From assembly GCA_025200525.1 (NCBI GenBank), contig CM045762.1, positions 189,931,154-189,995,153 on the forward strand: a DNA stretch of 64,000 nt, read 5' to 3'. The stretch is from Camellia lanceoleosa. Taxonomy: Eukaryota > Streptophyta > Magnoliopsida > Ericales > Theaceae. Made by a program: the position numbers and the translations under genes. Below the pieces are notes generated by a model that had not been told where the DNA came from, searched no databases, and was given only the letters and a program-made list of their open reading frames with translations. Positions 19,784-32,960 of the stretch are shown here, one piece after another (the stretch's first letter is position 1; every line of letters begins with the position of its first letter).

Positions 19784-22700
19784 TGTAGACGTGCTCGAGG
19801 ACTCCCGAAGCTCTGCGCTTGCGAAGGCGTGAAATCTCGTTTGCTCTCTAGCTACTACAAGTTCGGACTCAATGTCACGGTTCTGAATCTAGTCTCACAA
19901 AGTGCAATGCAAGACTGATAAATCACCAAAGAGTCCAAATCTGGCAAATCAATATAGAAAACTGATTTTTGTAAAGAAATCCCAAACATGGACTGCTTTG
20001 CCAGATATAGAGTCGCCACCCAAATATTTTATTTTGGGGGAATTTAGGAAACCCTGACTCGTGCCTAAGGCCACGTGTCCGTCATCACTAAAGTTGCCTC
20101 GGCTCGAGAACTTGGGTACGAGAGGGGAAGGTCATGCAATGAGCACCCCCGCTCGCCCGATCAAAGATGGGCCACTACTAAGCATGATATCTCATTTTTT
20201 AAAACACATGTGTTCTTATTCCGGTTATTAACCTAGAATTACTACGTGATGCGCACAACATACAAGTATAGACTAGATTGCCTAAGTTGGAACAAAGCAT
20301 TGCATATTTGTTTGTTTGAAAAAATGGTTTGAAGTTTGCTACTCTCAAGTAGGCTAAATCGAGGATTTTAATGAATTGTTCCAATTCAAGTAATCCAACC
20401 TTCACCCACAGGCATTCAGACAGTTTATATCACATAAGAAGATAGCCTCATGGTATGCATGCTGTCTGGCAATCAATAACACACATGCAAGATGCTAAAG
20501 CGTAAAAGCTTACCTAGTACTCCAAGCCAAAACAATAGCTAGTTAGTAATCAATGCATGATCCTAGCTATGTTAAAATGGCTAATGCAACACATGCAAGA
20601 TGCAACTAGAAATAGGCTCGGCTATTCTAAAATGGCATATGAGATGCAACAATTGATACATGTATTCGACTTGGAATTAAAATACAATGCAGTTAGCATG
20701 ATGTGCCGAGCCCGGTGCATGCAAGATAGATGAATGGATACACGTATGCAAAGCATAAGGATGCTAATTGAAAATGACCTAAAACTAACCACTGAAAGTA
20801 GATAAGTAAAAAGAGAAAGACGTGGGGTTGGAAGACATTCACACACTCATGCACACTTATTACAAAATTCGCCCTCTCGACGGAGGGTCGGAATGAATAA
20901 TACAAACCAACTAATTAACTAACTAACAAGCTAATTAATTAATACACAACCAAATGAATAACTAGCTACAACTAATTATTACAACACTTAATTAATTAAC
21001 AAATTAAATAATTAAATTACAGATTGAAGCTAACTAACAAGTAAGCATTAAACTAAGCTGTTCCAGCTCTGCTCGGAGAAGTAGAAGATGCATGCTCGGT
21101 TTTTGCCCCGAAAAGCTCTCCGGTTGCTCTCAAGAGGCTCTGTCTACAAGGTGTCCTTGAGAACTAGTTGCTGGATCTTACCAAATCCATGCTGGGGAAT
21201 GCACCAGTGGCCTGCCGGCCATGAGGGGCTTCTTCCGACCCCACTGCCGGCTAAGAACAGGTATTGTCGGCCAAGAATGAAGGTCTGTCGGCCATTTGCA
21301 AGGCACTGCCGGCCACTGGTGTGCTGTGACACCAAGTTGCAGCAGAGCACAAAATAGAGAAAATGGAGGGTCTCCCAAGGGTATGTACGCACTATGCCCC
21401 ACCCATATCATCTCAAAACGTCAAGGGAGAGGCATAGTCGGATCCAAGACCATCAATCATGCATCCCGATGCATGATGGCCAAAGATCCAACTTGTGCAA
21501 ATCAATGTAAAATGAATGCACAAATAAACACATAAGGCCTATAACTCTATCATGTATGATCAAGAGGGTCGGCGACTGAGAATTGAGGCACGTTTCATCA
21601 CTTGAAGTAGGAAACGTCCCTCGTTCCTCGTGCTCGGATTAACACTTAATCCAAACAACAATGCAACACATAACATGGCATGCTTAATGCAATGTAACAT
21701 GGAGTATGCGAAAATGCAATGCAACACAAGCATGCAAATATGCAATATGACTTAAGCATGCAAACATGCAATGCAATATGAACAACCTAACAAGGCTAAT
21801 GGCATGCATGCACAATGCAATGTAATATAAGCATACACAATGCAAATGACAACTAGCATACACAATGCAAATGAACATGGCATAGACAAATGCAATGGAC
21901 AAACATGGCATACGCAATGCGATGAACTACATGGCATACACAATGCTCAATGGACTTAAACCAAAATGGATAGGTCTCAGCCATGCCCAAATCAGTGGCC
22001 ATAACACCAAAACAAAGGCACAAAAGGCAAGGTATGCATGCACAATGCATTGGCCATTCAATAAGGCCCAAGAGCACAACCCTCAAGAAGGCTCAAAGAG
22101 TGACAAATGTGCAAGTGTAACAACACTAAGTGCACTGAAATAAAGTACTAAATGGTGCCAAACCACTCAAAAAATACAAACAAAGCATGCAAGGGCCCTT
22201 AAAGCATAAAACTAATGAAGAGGACTACAAAGGGGGCATGCAATACGTGGCAAATATGCATGAACCAACCATGGACAGAGCTTAATTAGGTCTAAACAAA
22301 GACCAAAACATGCTAAGATGGAGGCTCAAGGACCTAGGCAAGATGGCATACATGCTAGGCCACAAACTAGGCAACAATGCACAACACTCAAAAGCACTCA
22401 AAGCATGAATGAAGTGGGAATATGGCAATCCTATATGCTCTGAAATCAAGTATAAAATGATGCCAAATCATTTAAATAGCTCAAAGATAACATGCATGAG
22501 GCATCAAAACACAAAACTAGCAAGGCCAATTGCACTACAGCTATACAAAGCATGAAACATATGACAAAGGCAACCCAAAATAGTCCTAGAACATGTCAAT
22601 ATGATACTAAAACATGCATGGAAGGAAGCCAAAACAAGCTAGCACAAAAGACCAAAAGCATGAAGCATGCAAGGCTACAAAGGGGTATTACACTACACCT

Positions 22701-24448
22701 ATTACAACCCAACATGGCATGACTTGAACAACATAAATCAGAGTTACATCATGATACAATGAGACTAAAAATGCACTGATATGATGGCCCAAAGGCCTAA
22801 GCATGATGGCATGCACAAAAATTCATTCTTGAGGCATAAAGAGCCAAACCTCTAAGGCATTCAAAGAGTGAAAAATGCAAGTGCATGACCATGAAACATG
22901 GACTAAAATCACATTACAAATGATGCCAAATCATTGAAACAGTACAAGTAATGCATGTTAGAGGACTCAATACACAAAGCTAACAAGGTAGAATGCACTA
23001 TAGCTATACAAAGCATGGCATGCATGACTAAAATAACCAAAATCAGAGCTAAAGCATGTTAAAACATGGACAAAAGCTTCTTGAAGTTAAGCCAAAAGCA
23101 AGTTAGAATGACATGTTAAAGCATGGCACACATTAGGCTATTTCATGGAAATGCACTACAAGTGTATGGAGCATGCAAGGGGCCATCAAACCCAACCTAA
23201 ACAGAGGTATAACATGGTAAAACATCACAAAAAACCTACTGAAATGAAGCCAATACATGCTAGAAAGACATGCTACTTTGATAAGCCACAAATGGGATTA
23301 CATTACACATACAAGAAGCATGCAAAAGGTGACCAAACCAGCCATGGATAGAGTCAAGGCAGGTCCTAAAAGTCACAAAAAATTTCCTGAAATAAGCCTA
23401 AAAAATATAGAGATATATGCTCAATTGATAGGCCAATAACTCAAGCAAACAAAACCAAAAGAGAGGGGGTCATCCCCTCTGATTTGATGCCTCAAAACTA
23501 CATGTCTACCACTGAAAATCCACTGGATTGCAGTGGCAAAAAGGCCAACCAAATACTAATGCAAAGGCCTTAAGACATGGTTCAAACCAAGGCCAAACAA
23601 GGCAAACAAGAGAGTAGAAGACCCTCAACACCAAAAAGACCTTAAACAAACACCAAAAGCACTCAAATACAGAACTTTTTTTAGTTGAAAGCAAGGCCTA
23701 AAACAATATGCAAGGATGGCCAAAATGATACACAAATAAAAGCTTAAAAAGGGAATATACTGACCCTTGAAGTTCAACTTCGAAACCAGCAAACTCTGAG
23801 GCAAAAACCCAACTTTCAGAGCTCAAACAACACTTCCAAGAACCTCAGCTTAAAGATGGTGGTGTATCACTAAGTGTTCCTTTGCAAAAGTGAAGAGAAA
23901 ACACACTTTGGGACACTATTCAATACAATATATATATAGAGAGAGAGAGAGCTATATTTTCTCTAAAAATGCTGAACCTCTGTAAGAGAGGAAGGGTATC
24001 TCCTTATATAGAAGAAAGCAATGAGAAACTTGTTAAACAAGCTTGAAAGGGGCTTCATCCCTCCATACACGTGTATGGAGGAGAGATGAGTGAAAACCAG
24101 TTGGCTCAAAAGATCTGGCGTGAAATCTACTGAGACAAGGGTTACGCCACCATCGAAGTGGTGGCGGTAAAGGTTTTATTGATGGCCGGCAGGCTTCATC
24201 AATAGCAAGTAGGGGCAAATGCATAGCCGACAGTGGCAGGCAATGGCCGGCAGTGCATCAAGAGGAACATACTGAAAGGGCCAACACATGGTCCAAGAAT
24301 GGGGCAGAAAGGATACAGGGTTTGGAAAACTCAAAACTGTGACATTCCGCCATGAAAGTCGAGTACCCGACGAGCAATCGAACTTATGGCTGGATGTACC
24401 TGCAAGCACAACCAAGTCTTGAGGATGGTCAAAAATGGCGTGTCTACA
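19784..24448 (-). mobile_element. Nested Tat/Ogre-type solo LTR, TSD GATTT
   Basis: On the minus strand it begins TGTAGACACGCCATTTTTGACC (22-base start given in part: TGTAGACACGCC then ATTTTTGACC) and ends CACGTCTACA. The perfect target duplication GATTT is at 19779-19783 and 24449-24453. Size is 4665 bp with no gag or pol. It matches 49715-53594 (minus), which is followed by a PPT, and 55853-60134 (plus), so all three are LTRs. LTRs of 4-5 kb are typical of the Tat/Ogre branch. Part of it (about 21640-23400) is rich in CATGCAA-like words. Confidence 0.88.
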
Positions 24449-25243
24449 GATTTATAGAATTTTATGGTAGATTTAATGGAAATCCGATTTGGAACGATTA
24501 AATTGGAATAAATAATTCTAACTAATTGAGCCTAAGTTAATTTCATTTTTGCCATTGAGTGGACTCCTCAAGGCCATTGTTTTGTTCCTATTTCACACAT
24601 GTATGACACCATTAGCCTCCATTTCCTTGCACAAATCGTGAGGGAGAGGAGAGTAGGAGAAAATTAATTTCAACAAGAGTCTTGCTTGAAATTTAGAAGA
24701 ATGGAAGAAGACTTGCAAAATTGAGCTACCACTCTTGGGAATTCAAGACTTAAGGTAGGAATTCACCTTCTTAATTGTAATTTAAGTTGCTTCATGCATG
24801 GTTCATGGAAAAATTGGAGACTAAAGTCAAGGAATAGCCTAAAGAGTAGGATTGAGAATCAATCCATGCATGCTTGTCCATATCATTGGATTTTGAGATT
24901 TGTTTTCATGAAATTCACACATGCATGTTCATATTATAGTTGTAATCTAAGAATTCTTCATGATTTTGGGGAGAATAGCTCATGTGATCATGTGTTGGAA
25001 GTCTTGAATTCAAGTAAGTACATGCATGGCATAATTACACCATGTTCTCCCATTTCAAGTTGATATTGTGTACAATTGGCACACTCTTCGGCTTTGATCT
25101 TACGAGATGATCTTCAAAACATGTTGTGTTATGAGTTTCTAAGTATTTTCCAAAAAATTGGCCCAAAAGGATGAGTTTTGGCATATTAAATCCGTGGTTT
25201 AAACTTTGGGAGCAAATCTAGAAAACCCAGAATTTTGCCTCCT

Positions 25244-25531
25244 CGCTCGAGCGACCAACTTTGTTTTCATACTTTTGCTCGAGCTACGGAATTCTGGCTC
25301 GAGCGTAAATTGCAAGCTCTCATGTTTTTGCGTGTACAGAAGCACGCTCGAGCGACAAAACTTGCGCTCGAGCAAAGAACTGTGTCTCACGCTCGAGCGA
25401 GCATCGGGCAAAGATTTTCAGTAACCAGCACTTTTCACATTTTTGCAGATCACTCGAGCGAAGGAGTCTACGCTTGAGCGACCAAACACATTCTGCATGT
25501 CCGCTCGAGCAAAAGAAGCCACGCTCGAGCG
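25244..25531 (+). promoter_or_regulatory. CGCTCGAGCG palindrome cluster in LTR B
   Basis: Perfect copies at 25244, 25345, 25390 and 25522, plus single-mismatch copies near 25365, 25451, 25472 and 25502. An AT-rich stretch (AAATATTTTTAAG) follows the cluster and could hold a TATA element. Confidence 0.55.
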
Positions 25532-26702
25532 AGACTCCTGTTTTCAGCAAGTTTTGAAAAATATTTTTAAGTACATTTTTGCATCCTTATTCCCATCCTA
25601 GGCATTCCTAGACCATGTTTAAGGCACCATAATGAGGATAATGATTTAGAACCACGCCAAAACGAGCAAGGGGCTGAGTTATTAATTCTGGGTGTGTAAT
25701 TTGGTGTGTGTTCATTCTGCAATTGTGTAGGTTTGGTGCCCAAGGACGCTGACTAGCCTGCCTATAGCCCAGTAATCTGTGAGTAACAATGTTGTAAAGC
25801 TATGTTCAATTACAATTATTTTCTGAATGATTAACTGTACTGTTTTTCGAAATGATATTGTTTACTGAATGAATGTTTGTCCTATTTTACGAACTGTACT
25901 CGTGGCATCCATAGCGATTGATTGTTACTGTTACTACTACTGCTACTGCTATTGTTACAAAGATCTCTGTCAGTTCCTATCCTTGGAACTACTGTTACTG
26001 TATTGATGGCCATCAACTGACTGTTAGGTCTATTAAGACCTAGTGTACTATTCTACTATTGGATGTACCACGTATGACTGCTATGATTCCTAAATGACTG
26101 ATATGACTTGAAATATGAGTCACTGATTGAATAACTGATTTACTGATGCAAATGACTGTTTCAATTACTGAAAGGACATTCATTCTTAACCTCTTTACAC
26201 ATTTGTTATTCACTGGGCTTTAACTCACTGCTTATATATATATATATATATGTAGGTGGCCAAGCACCAGACCCGAGCTAGAGGTGCCGACTTAGACTCA
26301 TGTCTTGTCAGGCCAACCATCGCGCCTCATATCAAGGTTCCGAACCCACACGAGTCAAGGCTGTTTAGGGTGCTTCAGATTCACCCTTTTTTGTCTCTGT
26401 TAATGTAAAGAATGTTTAAGACCTCAAATGTACAGTTATGATGAGGTGATTAGGCCCCTAACCTGTATGTTACTTTGTACATGTGTTTTTGGTATATGGC
26501 TATGAATGTGGTTTTATCCATGAAATTCTTTTCCCATTCAGGATTTCATAGCTTATTGGACATCTTTTTATTACTAATTGGTTTCTGCCAGCCCCTTTAT
26601 ACTGTATTATTGTCATCACTGTTAAGCAGGCCATTGGTAATCTTGGATTACTGGCCGATTACGATGCTAAACCCCTAGGGGCAAGTTTAGGTTGTGACAG
26701 AG

Positions 26703-26714
26703 TGGTATCAGAGC
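26703..26714 (+). promoter_or_regulatory. Primer binding site, tRNA-Met type
   Basis: TGGTATCAGAGC three bases after the 5' LTR end at 26699. Identical to the PBS at 7377 and 45212. Confidence 0.85.
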
Positions 26715-26886
26715 ACGATTTATACCGCACACACGTGTCCAAATGAGCTATAGGATGTCCTAGAAAAGAATTGGGCATTGCATGAGCATAAGAAAGTGTG
26801 TGTGGTCGTGATATGCTTATATATGCTAATGTGCATAAGTAAGCTATTTTTCCTACGTTTATTATTACTGTATTGTATATAGTGAA

Positions 26887-27684
26887 ATGGAGAACGTAAG
26901 GAATGCCAATGAACCTGAATCATCCGATACAAGGATTGCCAGATTAGAAAGGATGGTTGAATTACTAACCGAGTCATTAAGACAACAACAAAATCAACAG
27001 CCCCACCTCCTCCAATGCAGCCAGAACCAAATGCCAATGATGATGTGATTGTTTTGCATAGAAGTTTAACAAAATGAAGCCACCAACATTCCAGGGAGGT
27101 CTTGAGCCATTGAAGGCCGAAGCATGGGTCCTAGAAACTAAAAAGTTGTTTGAAGTGTTCCCTTGTTCAGAGGCACATAAGGTGTTACTGGCTACCTTTA
27201 CCTTACAAGAGGAGGCTAGACGGTGGTGGATGCTTATCCGTGACACAAACAATGCTATGACCTGGACTCATTTTAAGGAAGATTTTTATGAAAAGTACTT
27301 CCCTCAGTGTGTCAGAGACCGTAAAGTGACTGAATTTGAACAACTGAAATAGGGTACCATGTCAGTAGCTGAATATGAATCCAAGTTTACTGAACTTGCC
27401 CGATATGTGCCACACATGGTGAACACCGACTATAAGAAGACTAGAAAGTTTGAAGGTAGGCTTAACGTAGAAATACTCAATCGAATCAATGTCTTGAAAT
27501 TACTCAAGTATGTGGATGTTCTCGACCGAGTAATTATAGCCGAGGCAAATGTGGCAACATTGAAACAGGCTAAGGTACCAGTGACTGAATGGCTGGGCAA
27601 GAGGCAAAATTTCAAGTTTAAAAAGGGCCGGAACAATTCGTTAAATAAAAAGCAAAACACAGGATCAACAAGCAGCTCTAGTTA
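26887..27684 (+). pseudogene. gag: gag of the second Ty3/gypsy element, decayed
   Basis: An ATG at 26887 opens MENVRNANEPESSDTRIARL with a coiled-coil-like RLERMVELLTESLRQQQ. A frameshift near 27000-27060 moves to the capsid frame: MKPPTFQGGLEPLKAEAWV, EEARRWWMLIRD, FYEKYFPQ, MSVAEYESKFTELARYVPHM. Stops TAG at 27350 and 27683 sit where relatives have Gln or similar. A basic nucleocapsid tail follows (FKFKKGRNN). Confidence 0.85.
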
Positions 27685-29572
27685 GGGAAATAGTTCCATA
27701 CCACCTTGTTCAGAGTGTGGCAAAAGACATAGAGGGGTTTGCTACAAAATTTATGGGGCATGTTACCGGTGTGGCAAGGTGGGCCACATGGTCAAAGATT
27801 TCCCTCTCACGTCTCAAGGCACTAGTAGGCCCCACAGCCAGTGCCGCAGCATCAACTATTACTCCAAAACCCAATCTGAAAGCTACCGAAAAGGAACCTT
27901 TGAGGCAAGGCTGGGTGTTTGCACTTGTACCAGGAGACGTGCAGAATGCTGAGGCATTTGTGTCAAGTACACTCTCAATTTGTGCTCAAAATACTTACAT
28001 TCTGATTGATTCAGGGTCCACACATTCGTTTGTCTCGCATGCTTTTTCACGAAAATTCAATAGACCATTGGAAACCATGACCTATTTATTAGCTGTATCT
28101 AAACCTGCTGGGGGATCTATGACTTATGCTTATAAGTATCCTGCATGTGAGATTGTTATTGGGGATGTACTTTTGTATGTTGATTTGCTACCTCTAAATC
28201 TTGATCATTTTGACATTATTTTGGGGATGGACTGGCCAACAAAATATCATGCCTCCATTGACTGTTTGACAAAACAACTTATTTTTCATCCATCTGGATT
28301 GCCAAAATTTGTGTTTGACGGAGTTGGTTTTGTACCTCCCCCATACTTGATTTCATCTATGAAAGCATTCAAATTGATTAAAAATGGGTGTAAAGGGTAT
28401 TTATGTTGTATACTGACTGTACCTGTTGATACTAAAGCTAATGTGGGTATTATTCCTATAATCAGAGAATTCCCAGATGTTTTTCCAGATGATTTGTCAG
28501 GGGACTTGATTGATAGGGAGATTGAGTTCACCATCGAGGTAATACTGGGTACACAGCCAATTTCCAAAGCTCCGTACAGAATGGCACCTATTGAATTGAA
28601 AGAATTGAAAATCCAGTTGCAATAATTGTTGGACAAAAAGTTTATCAAACCAAGCACTTCACCGTGGAGCGCACCAGTTTTATTTTTGAAAAAGAAAGAT
28701 GGCTCATTGAGGCTTTGTATTGACTACCGCGAATTGAACAAGGTGACAGTGAAAATAAGTACCCATTGCCTCGTATTGATGATCTATTTGACCAATTACA
28801 AGGTGCTCAAGTCTTTTCCAAAATTGACCTGAGATCCGGATATCACCAATTGAAAGTCAAGGCAGAGGACATTGAGAAGACTGCTTTCCGAACAAGATAC
28901 GGACATTATGAATTTCTTGTTATGCCTTTCAGAGTTACTAATGCGCCTGCTGCATTTATGGACCTTATGAACTGAATTTTCAAACCATTTCTCGATGAAT
29001 TTGTGGTCGTTTTTATAGATGATATCTTGATTTATTCCAAGAGTAAGGAGGAACATGAACATCATTATCATTTGAGAATTGCTTTACAAACCTTGCGAGA
29101 ACAGAAACTATATGCAAAACTAACGAAGTGTGAATTTTGGCTTGATAGTGTTATGTTTTTGGGACATGTGATTAGTAAAGATGGCATTTCAGTTGATCCA
29201 CAGAAGATTGAAACAATGGTGAATTGGCCTAGACCGACTAATATTACTAAAGTCCGGAGTTTCTTGGGTTTAGCCGGATACTACAGAAGGTTTGTGAGAG
29301 ATTTTTCCAAAATTGCTCTGCCATTGACTCAGTTGACTCAAAAGGGAATACCATTTGACTGAACCGATCATAGGGAATCAGCTTTCCAAGAATTGAAAAC
29401 TCGACTTGTGACTGCACCGATTCTCACCCTACCCTCAGGTACGAACGGATTTACTATTTTTAGTGATGCTTCTTATAAGGGTTTGGGATGTGTATTAATG
29501 CAGAATGGTAAAGTTATTGCATATGCTTCCTGACAACTGAGACCACATGAAAAGAATTATCCAACGCATGAA
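27685..29572 (+). pseudogene. pol: Protease, RT and partial RNase H, truncated pol
   Basis: A remaining zinc knuckle (CYRCGKVGHMVKDF) has lost its last Cys (TTC, Phe). The protease motif LIDSGSTHSFVS is intact (Asp at 28008). RT shows [43 protein letters not shown] and [10 protein letters not shown] one-base loss in an A run near 28751 shifts the frame. Stops include TAA near 28623 and TGA at 28973, 29360 and 29531; the TGAs fit CGA-to-TGA or TGG-to-TGA. RNase H begins (FSDASYKGLGCVLMQNGKV, then KNYPTHEL) and breaks off at about 29572, where LTR sequence begins. Confidence 0.88.
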
Positions 29573-30419
29573 CTGATATTGTTTACTGAATGAATGTTTG
29601 TCCTATTTTACGAATTGTACTCGTGGCATCCATAGCGACTGACTATTATCATTATCAAGTATCGCTATTCTTTATTCATCACATTACAGAGATCTCTGTC
29701 AGTTCCTATCCTTGGAACTACTGTTACTGTATTGATAGCCATCAACTGACTGTTGGTCTATTAAGACCTACTGTACTGTTCTACTATTGGATGTACCACG
29801 TATGACTGCTATGATTCCTAAATGACTGATATGACTTGAAATATGAGTCACTGATTGAATAACTGATTTACTGATGCAAATGACTATTTCAATTACTGAA
29901 GGACATTCATTCTTAACCTCTTTACACATTTGTTATTCATTGGGCTTTAGCTCATTGTTTATATATATATATGTAGGTGGCCAAGCACCAGACCAGAGCT
30001 AGAGGCGCCGACTTACACTCATGTTTTGTCAGGCCAACCATCGTGCCTTATATCAAGGTTCCGAACCCACACGAGTCAAGGCTATCTGGGGTGCTTCAGA
30101 TTCACCTTTTTTGTCTCTATTAATGTAAAGAATGTTTAAGACCTCGAATGTACAGCTATGATAAGGGGATTAGGCCCCTAACCTGTATGTTACTTTGTAC
30201 ATGTGTTTTTGGTATATGGCTATGAATGTAGTTTTGTCCATGAAAGTCTTTTCCCATTCAAGTTTTCACAGCTCATTGGACATCTTTTTATTACTAATTG
30301 GCTTCCGCCAGCCCCTTTATATTATATTATTGTCATCATTGTTAAGCAGGCGTTTGGTAATCCCGGATTACAGGCTGGTTACGATGCGAAACCCTTAGGG
30401 GCGGGTTTGGGTTGTGACA
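29573..30419 (+). repeat. 3' LTR remnant of the second element
   Basis: It matches 25853-26699 of the 5' LTR almost base for base in layout, with small changes such as a lost microsatellite part and scattered substitutions. It starts at TGATATTGTTTACTG, right after the RNase H text, and the words at the junction (ACTGATATTG versus AATGATATTG) suggest a microhomology deletion. It ends GGGTTGTGACA. Confidence 0.88.
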
Positions 30420-30450
30420 CTTTCCATTTGTCCTCTTTTTCTCATTGTTC

Positions 30451-30457
30451 TCTTCTT

Positions 30458-30487
<30 letters not shown>
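30451..30487. repeat. (CTT)n microsatellite
   Basis: About twelve CTT units in a row, just right of the second Ty3/gypsy element. Confidence 0.95.
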
Positions 30488-30488
<1 letters not shown>

Positions 30489-30573
30489 AAGAAGACTAGT
30501 TCAACGGAAATGGCAAAGTGAAAATTTGCCAAAATCAGTCCAGTACAGCTCAATTTTTTTTTTCTTTTTTGAC

Positions 30574-31085
30574 ATGGCCTCTGCTCGCCCTCTTACCCTC
30601 TTTCCTGACCTTAATGAAACTCCAGAAAAAATACGTGATACTACTTCTTCATACCCTCTTCAGAGAACCCCACCCCATGCTTTTAACCTAGTAGTGCCAC
30701 TTAACCAATTATTGGCAACCAAATCTGACATTAATACTAATTCTCACACACTAAATCTGTTTATAGTGACCATGAATTCGGTGTCAAATTTGTCTCGCCG
30801 ATTATAGAGTCGAATGAATGAAGTGCAACGGTTGCCTGCACAACTCTCCCTTTTTCAACGTATGTATGAAGATGCTCAGTGGGAGATTAGTCAACTGAAG
30901 AAATAGAACAAGAAATAAAAGAGAAGAATAACTACTATGGCCAAATTTTCAGTGTCTTGGAGCTCCTCATTCGACGGCCAATCGGGTGTAATCTCCTTTA
31001 CAAACCCTGCAAATCCGGAGGTAGGGCCTTCAAAAGCTTCCCAAAATGAACCCCGAGGCGAGGCGATTAACGGTAGAGTCGAGTG
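30574..31085 (+). pseudogene. Unidentified decayed ORF
   Basis: From ATG 30574 one frame reads MASARPLTLFPDLNETPEKI and continues to TAG 30805, then further in the same frame (MNEVQRLPAQLSLFQRMYED) to TAG 30904. Both stops fit CAG-to-TAG. The second part is Leu/Gln/Arg-rich and would form a coiled coil. I do not recognise the family. It may be part of a retrotransposon extra ORF or a captured gene; it sits between the second Ty3/gypsy element and the Athila-like remnant. Confidence 0.35.
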
Positions 31086-31989
31086 GTGATGCTTTTTGCA
31101 AATGAGAGTTGCTTTTAACCTTCACCCGCGAGCTCTTGCATATCGTCGGAACCTAAGATAGGCAAAAGTTTTTTTTTTTTTTGTGTGTTAATCTAAAATA
31201 TAATTTTTATTTTTAATGTTAATATAAAATGATTTTTTGTTAATTTAAAATAGAAACACAAATAATAAAAATTAAAATAAAACCAAAAATTAAAGTAAAA
31301 AAGTAAAAATAAAAACAAACTGAAAAAAAAAAGTAAAAATAAAAACACCAAATAAACACAAACCCAAGCCCTATCCCCAACTTAAATGACATTGTCCTCA
31401 ATGGCATATACCAAAAAGGAACAACAAAATTAGTTAAAGGGAAGAACTACAAATAAAAATATACAAAGAAAACAATTAGTAAAAGATTATACCCTTATCG
31501 TACTTGGTCATAGGAAGGCATACACTCCAAAGGTTTCCAATCGGCTGAAAAGTGCCCTAGTGACGTTCCATAGGTGTAAGAACTATGCCAAGTTGATCTT
31601 AAAATGCTAGACGTTTCGTCTCTCCGGTATACCGGTTCTGCAATGCCACTAACAAGCCTACAACACCAAACTACATTAAGCTGAGGGAGACACGTCTCCA
31701 ATAGAACAAGAACCAAGCCTATTTAAAGTAGGAGCTCAAGTATTTTCTTTTAATCAAAATACCTCATGATGGGACATGTGTTAGTGTGTTTGAACACAAA
31801 ATTGGACCATTAGTTGCCTCTAATGCAGCACTAAGTTTAACATCTTCAGCCAAATGAAGATGAATCAATTAGTTTGAGAAGCAAGATCCACCAAGGCAGT
31901 GGACACATCTCACCCAATATTGGTACGTGTAAGAATTAGCTCACCATTTTCATTTTCAACCACTATAATGCCTGACTTCTTGGGTACAA

Positions 31990-32960
31990 CTTATGTGGAA
32001 CTTACCTATTTACTATCTGACATAGGGTAAGTGATACCCGCATCTAACATTTTTACCTCTCCCTTTTTCATTCCTTCTTTCATGGTGGCATTCTTATGCT
32101 CCTTGAATATATGTAAAAGGTGACATTCGTGCTTACTAGACAAGTTAGATGCAATTATTGCAGGAAGAGTGTCATCAGGCTCTAAGAAGGAGTACTTAAG
32201 TGAAGTGGGAAAAGGTCTCAACTCAAGTTTTGGTAAGGTCACAATAGAAGGTACTACAGTCTCACTAAAGAGGGTAGTTAGGAGCTCAAATCGAGAGTTC
32301 CATAGCTAAAGGTTCATGTGAGGAGCAAAGTCTAGTGAAGCATTGACATTCTCAATGGATCTATCAATATCAAAATTCTCAAATCCGAAATGAGTAAGAC
32401 ATGCCTCTAAAGGATCTATTGAGAGAATAGATCGAGGAATGTCCTCCACTAATTCATCAACCACATCAACTACAAAACATTCACTATCATTGGAAGGGTA
32501 TTGGGATGCATGAAACACATATTCATTTTGACTTGCATATTTCCAAATGATACTTCCATCATTCCAGACTTATAGTTAATGCATGCATTGGCAGTGGCTA
32601 AGAAAGGTCACCCTACGATGACTACGATTTGTTTCTTATCAGTTATTGTAGGTTCCATGTCAAGGACAAGGAAATCAACAGGAGAGTAGAACTTGTCGAC
32701 CTTAACTAAGATATCCTCAAGTATGCCACGAGGAGCTCTGAGGGGGAATGATCAACTAATTAAAGAGTCGCTGATGTGGGTTTCAACTCACCAAGCCCAA
32801 ATTCTTTGTACACCGAATATGGAAGAAGGTTGACACTAGTACCTACGTTAAGAAGTGATTTTTCAATCAAGTGTTCACCAATGATACAAAAGATGGTAGG
32901 TGCAACTGGATCTTTGAACTTATGGCCAATGTTGTTGGTCAAAATGGAACTCACCTGTTT
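31990..32960 (-). pseudogene. pol: Athila-type protease and start of RT, decayed
   Basis: The protease part reads FKDPVAPTIFCIIGEHLIEK, then SLLNVGTSVNLLPYSVYKEF. Relatives have DLGAS, so the catalytic Asp is Asn here (AAC at 32847-32849, a G-to-A change). The post-protease text is typical: RGILEDILVKVDKFYSPVDF, ATANACINYKSGMMEVSFGN. Next come a spacer segment (SIDPLEACLTHFGF) and PKLELRPFPTSLKYSFLEPD. The segment AGITYPMSDSK is the RT entry; a deletion of the residues normally before it is evident. The conserved VVPKK text follows in decayed form near 31985. Confidence 0.75.

Larger units (their letters stand above)
19560..26699 (+). repeat. 5' LTR (family B), split by an insertion
   Basis: Blocks 19560-19783 and 24454-26699 give an LTR of about 2.47 kb. 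The start TGTGACAACCC and end GTTGTGACA are LTR-like and are followed by the PBS. The LTR contains the CGCTCGAGCG cluster, a run of CTGTTACTG-like short repeats near 25920-26170, a (TA)n-GTAGGTGG block near 26237, and the GATTACTGGCC end module. Confidence 0.85.
19560..30419 (+). mobile_element. Second Ty3/gypsy element with nested solo LTR and internal deletion
   Basis: The 5' LTR (TGTGACAACCC ... GTTGTGACA) is split by a Tat/Ogre-type solo LTR. A tRNA-Met-type PBS, gag, protease, RT and part of RNase H follow. The internal region then fuses directly to the middle of a 3' LTR, losing the rest of RNase H, integrase, PPT and the start of the 3' LTR. Probable TSD CCTTC/CTTTC. Gag and RT text fit a chromovirus-like Ty3/gypsy, but without integrase the clade is uncertain. 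Confidence 0.85.

Noticed and set aside
21560..22086. Overlapping Cys/His/Met-rich minus-strand open frames
   Set aside because: They come from CATGCAA-rich text inside a Tat/Ogre LTR; several frames are open together.
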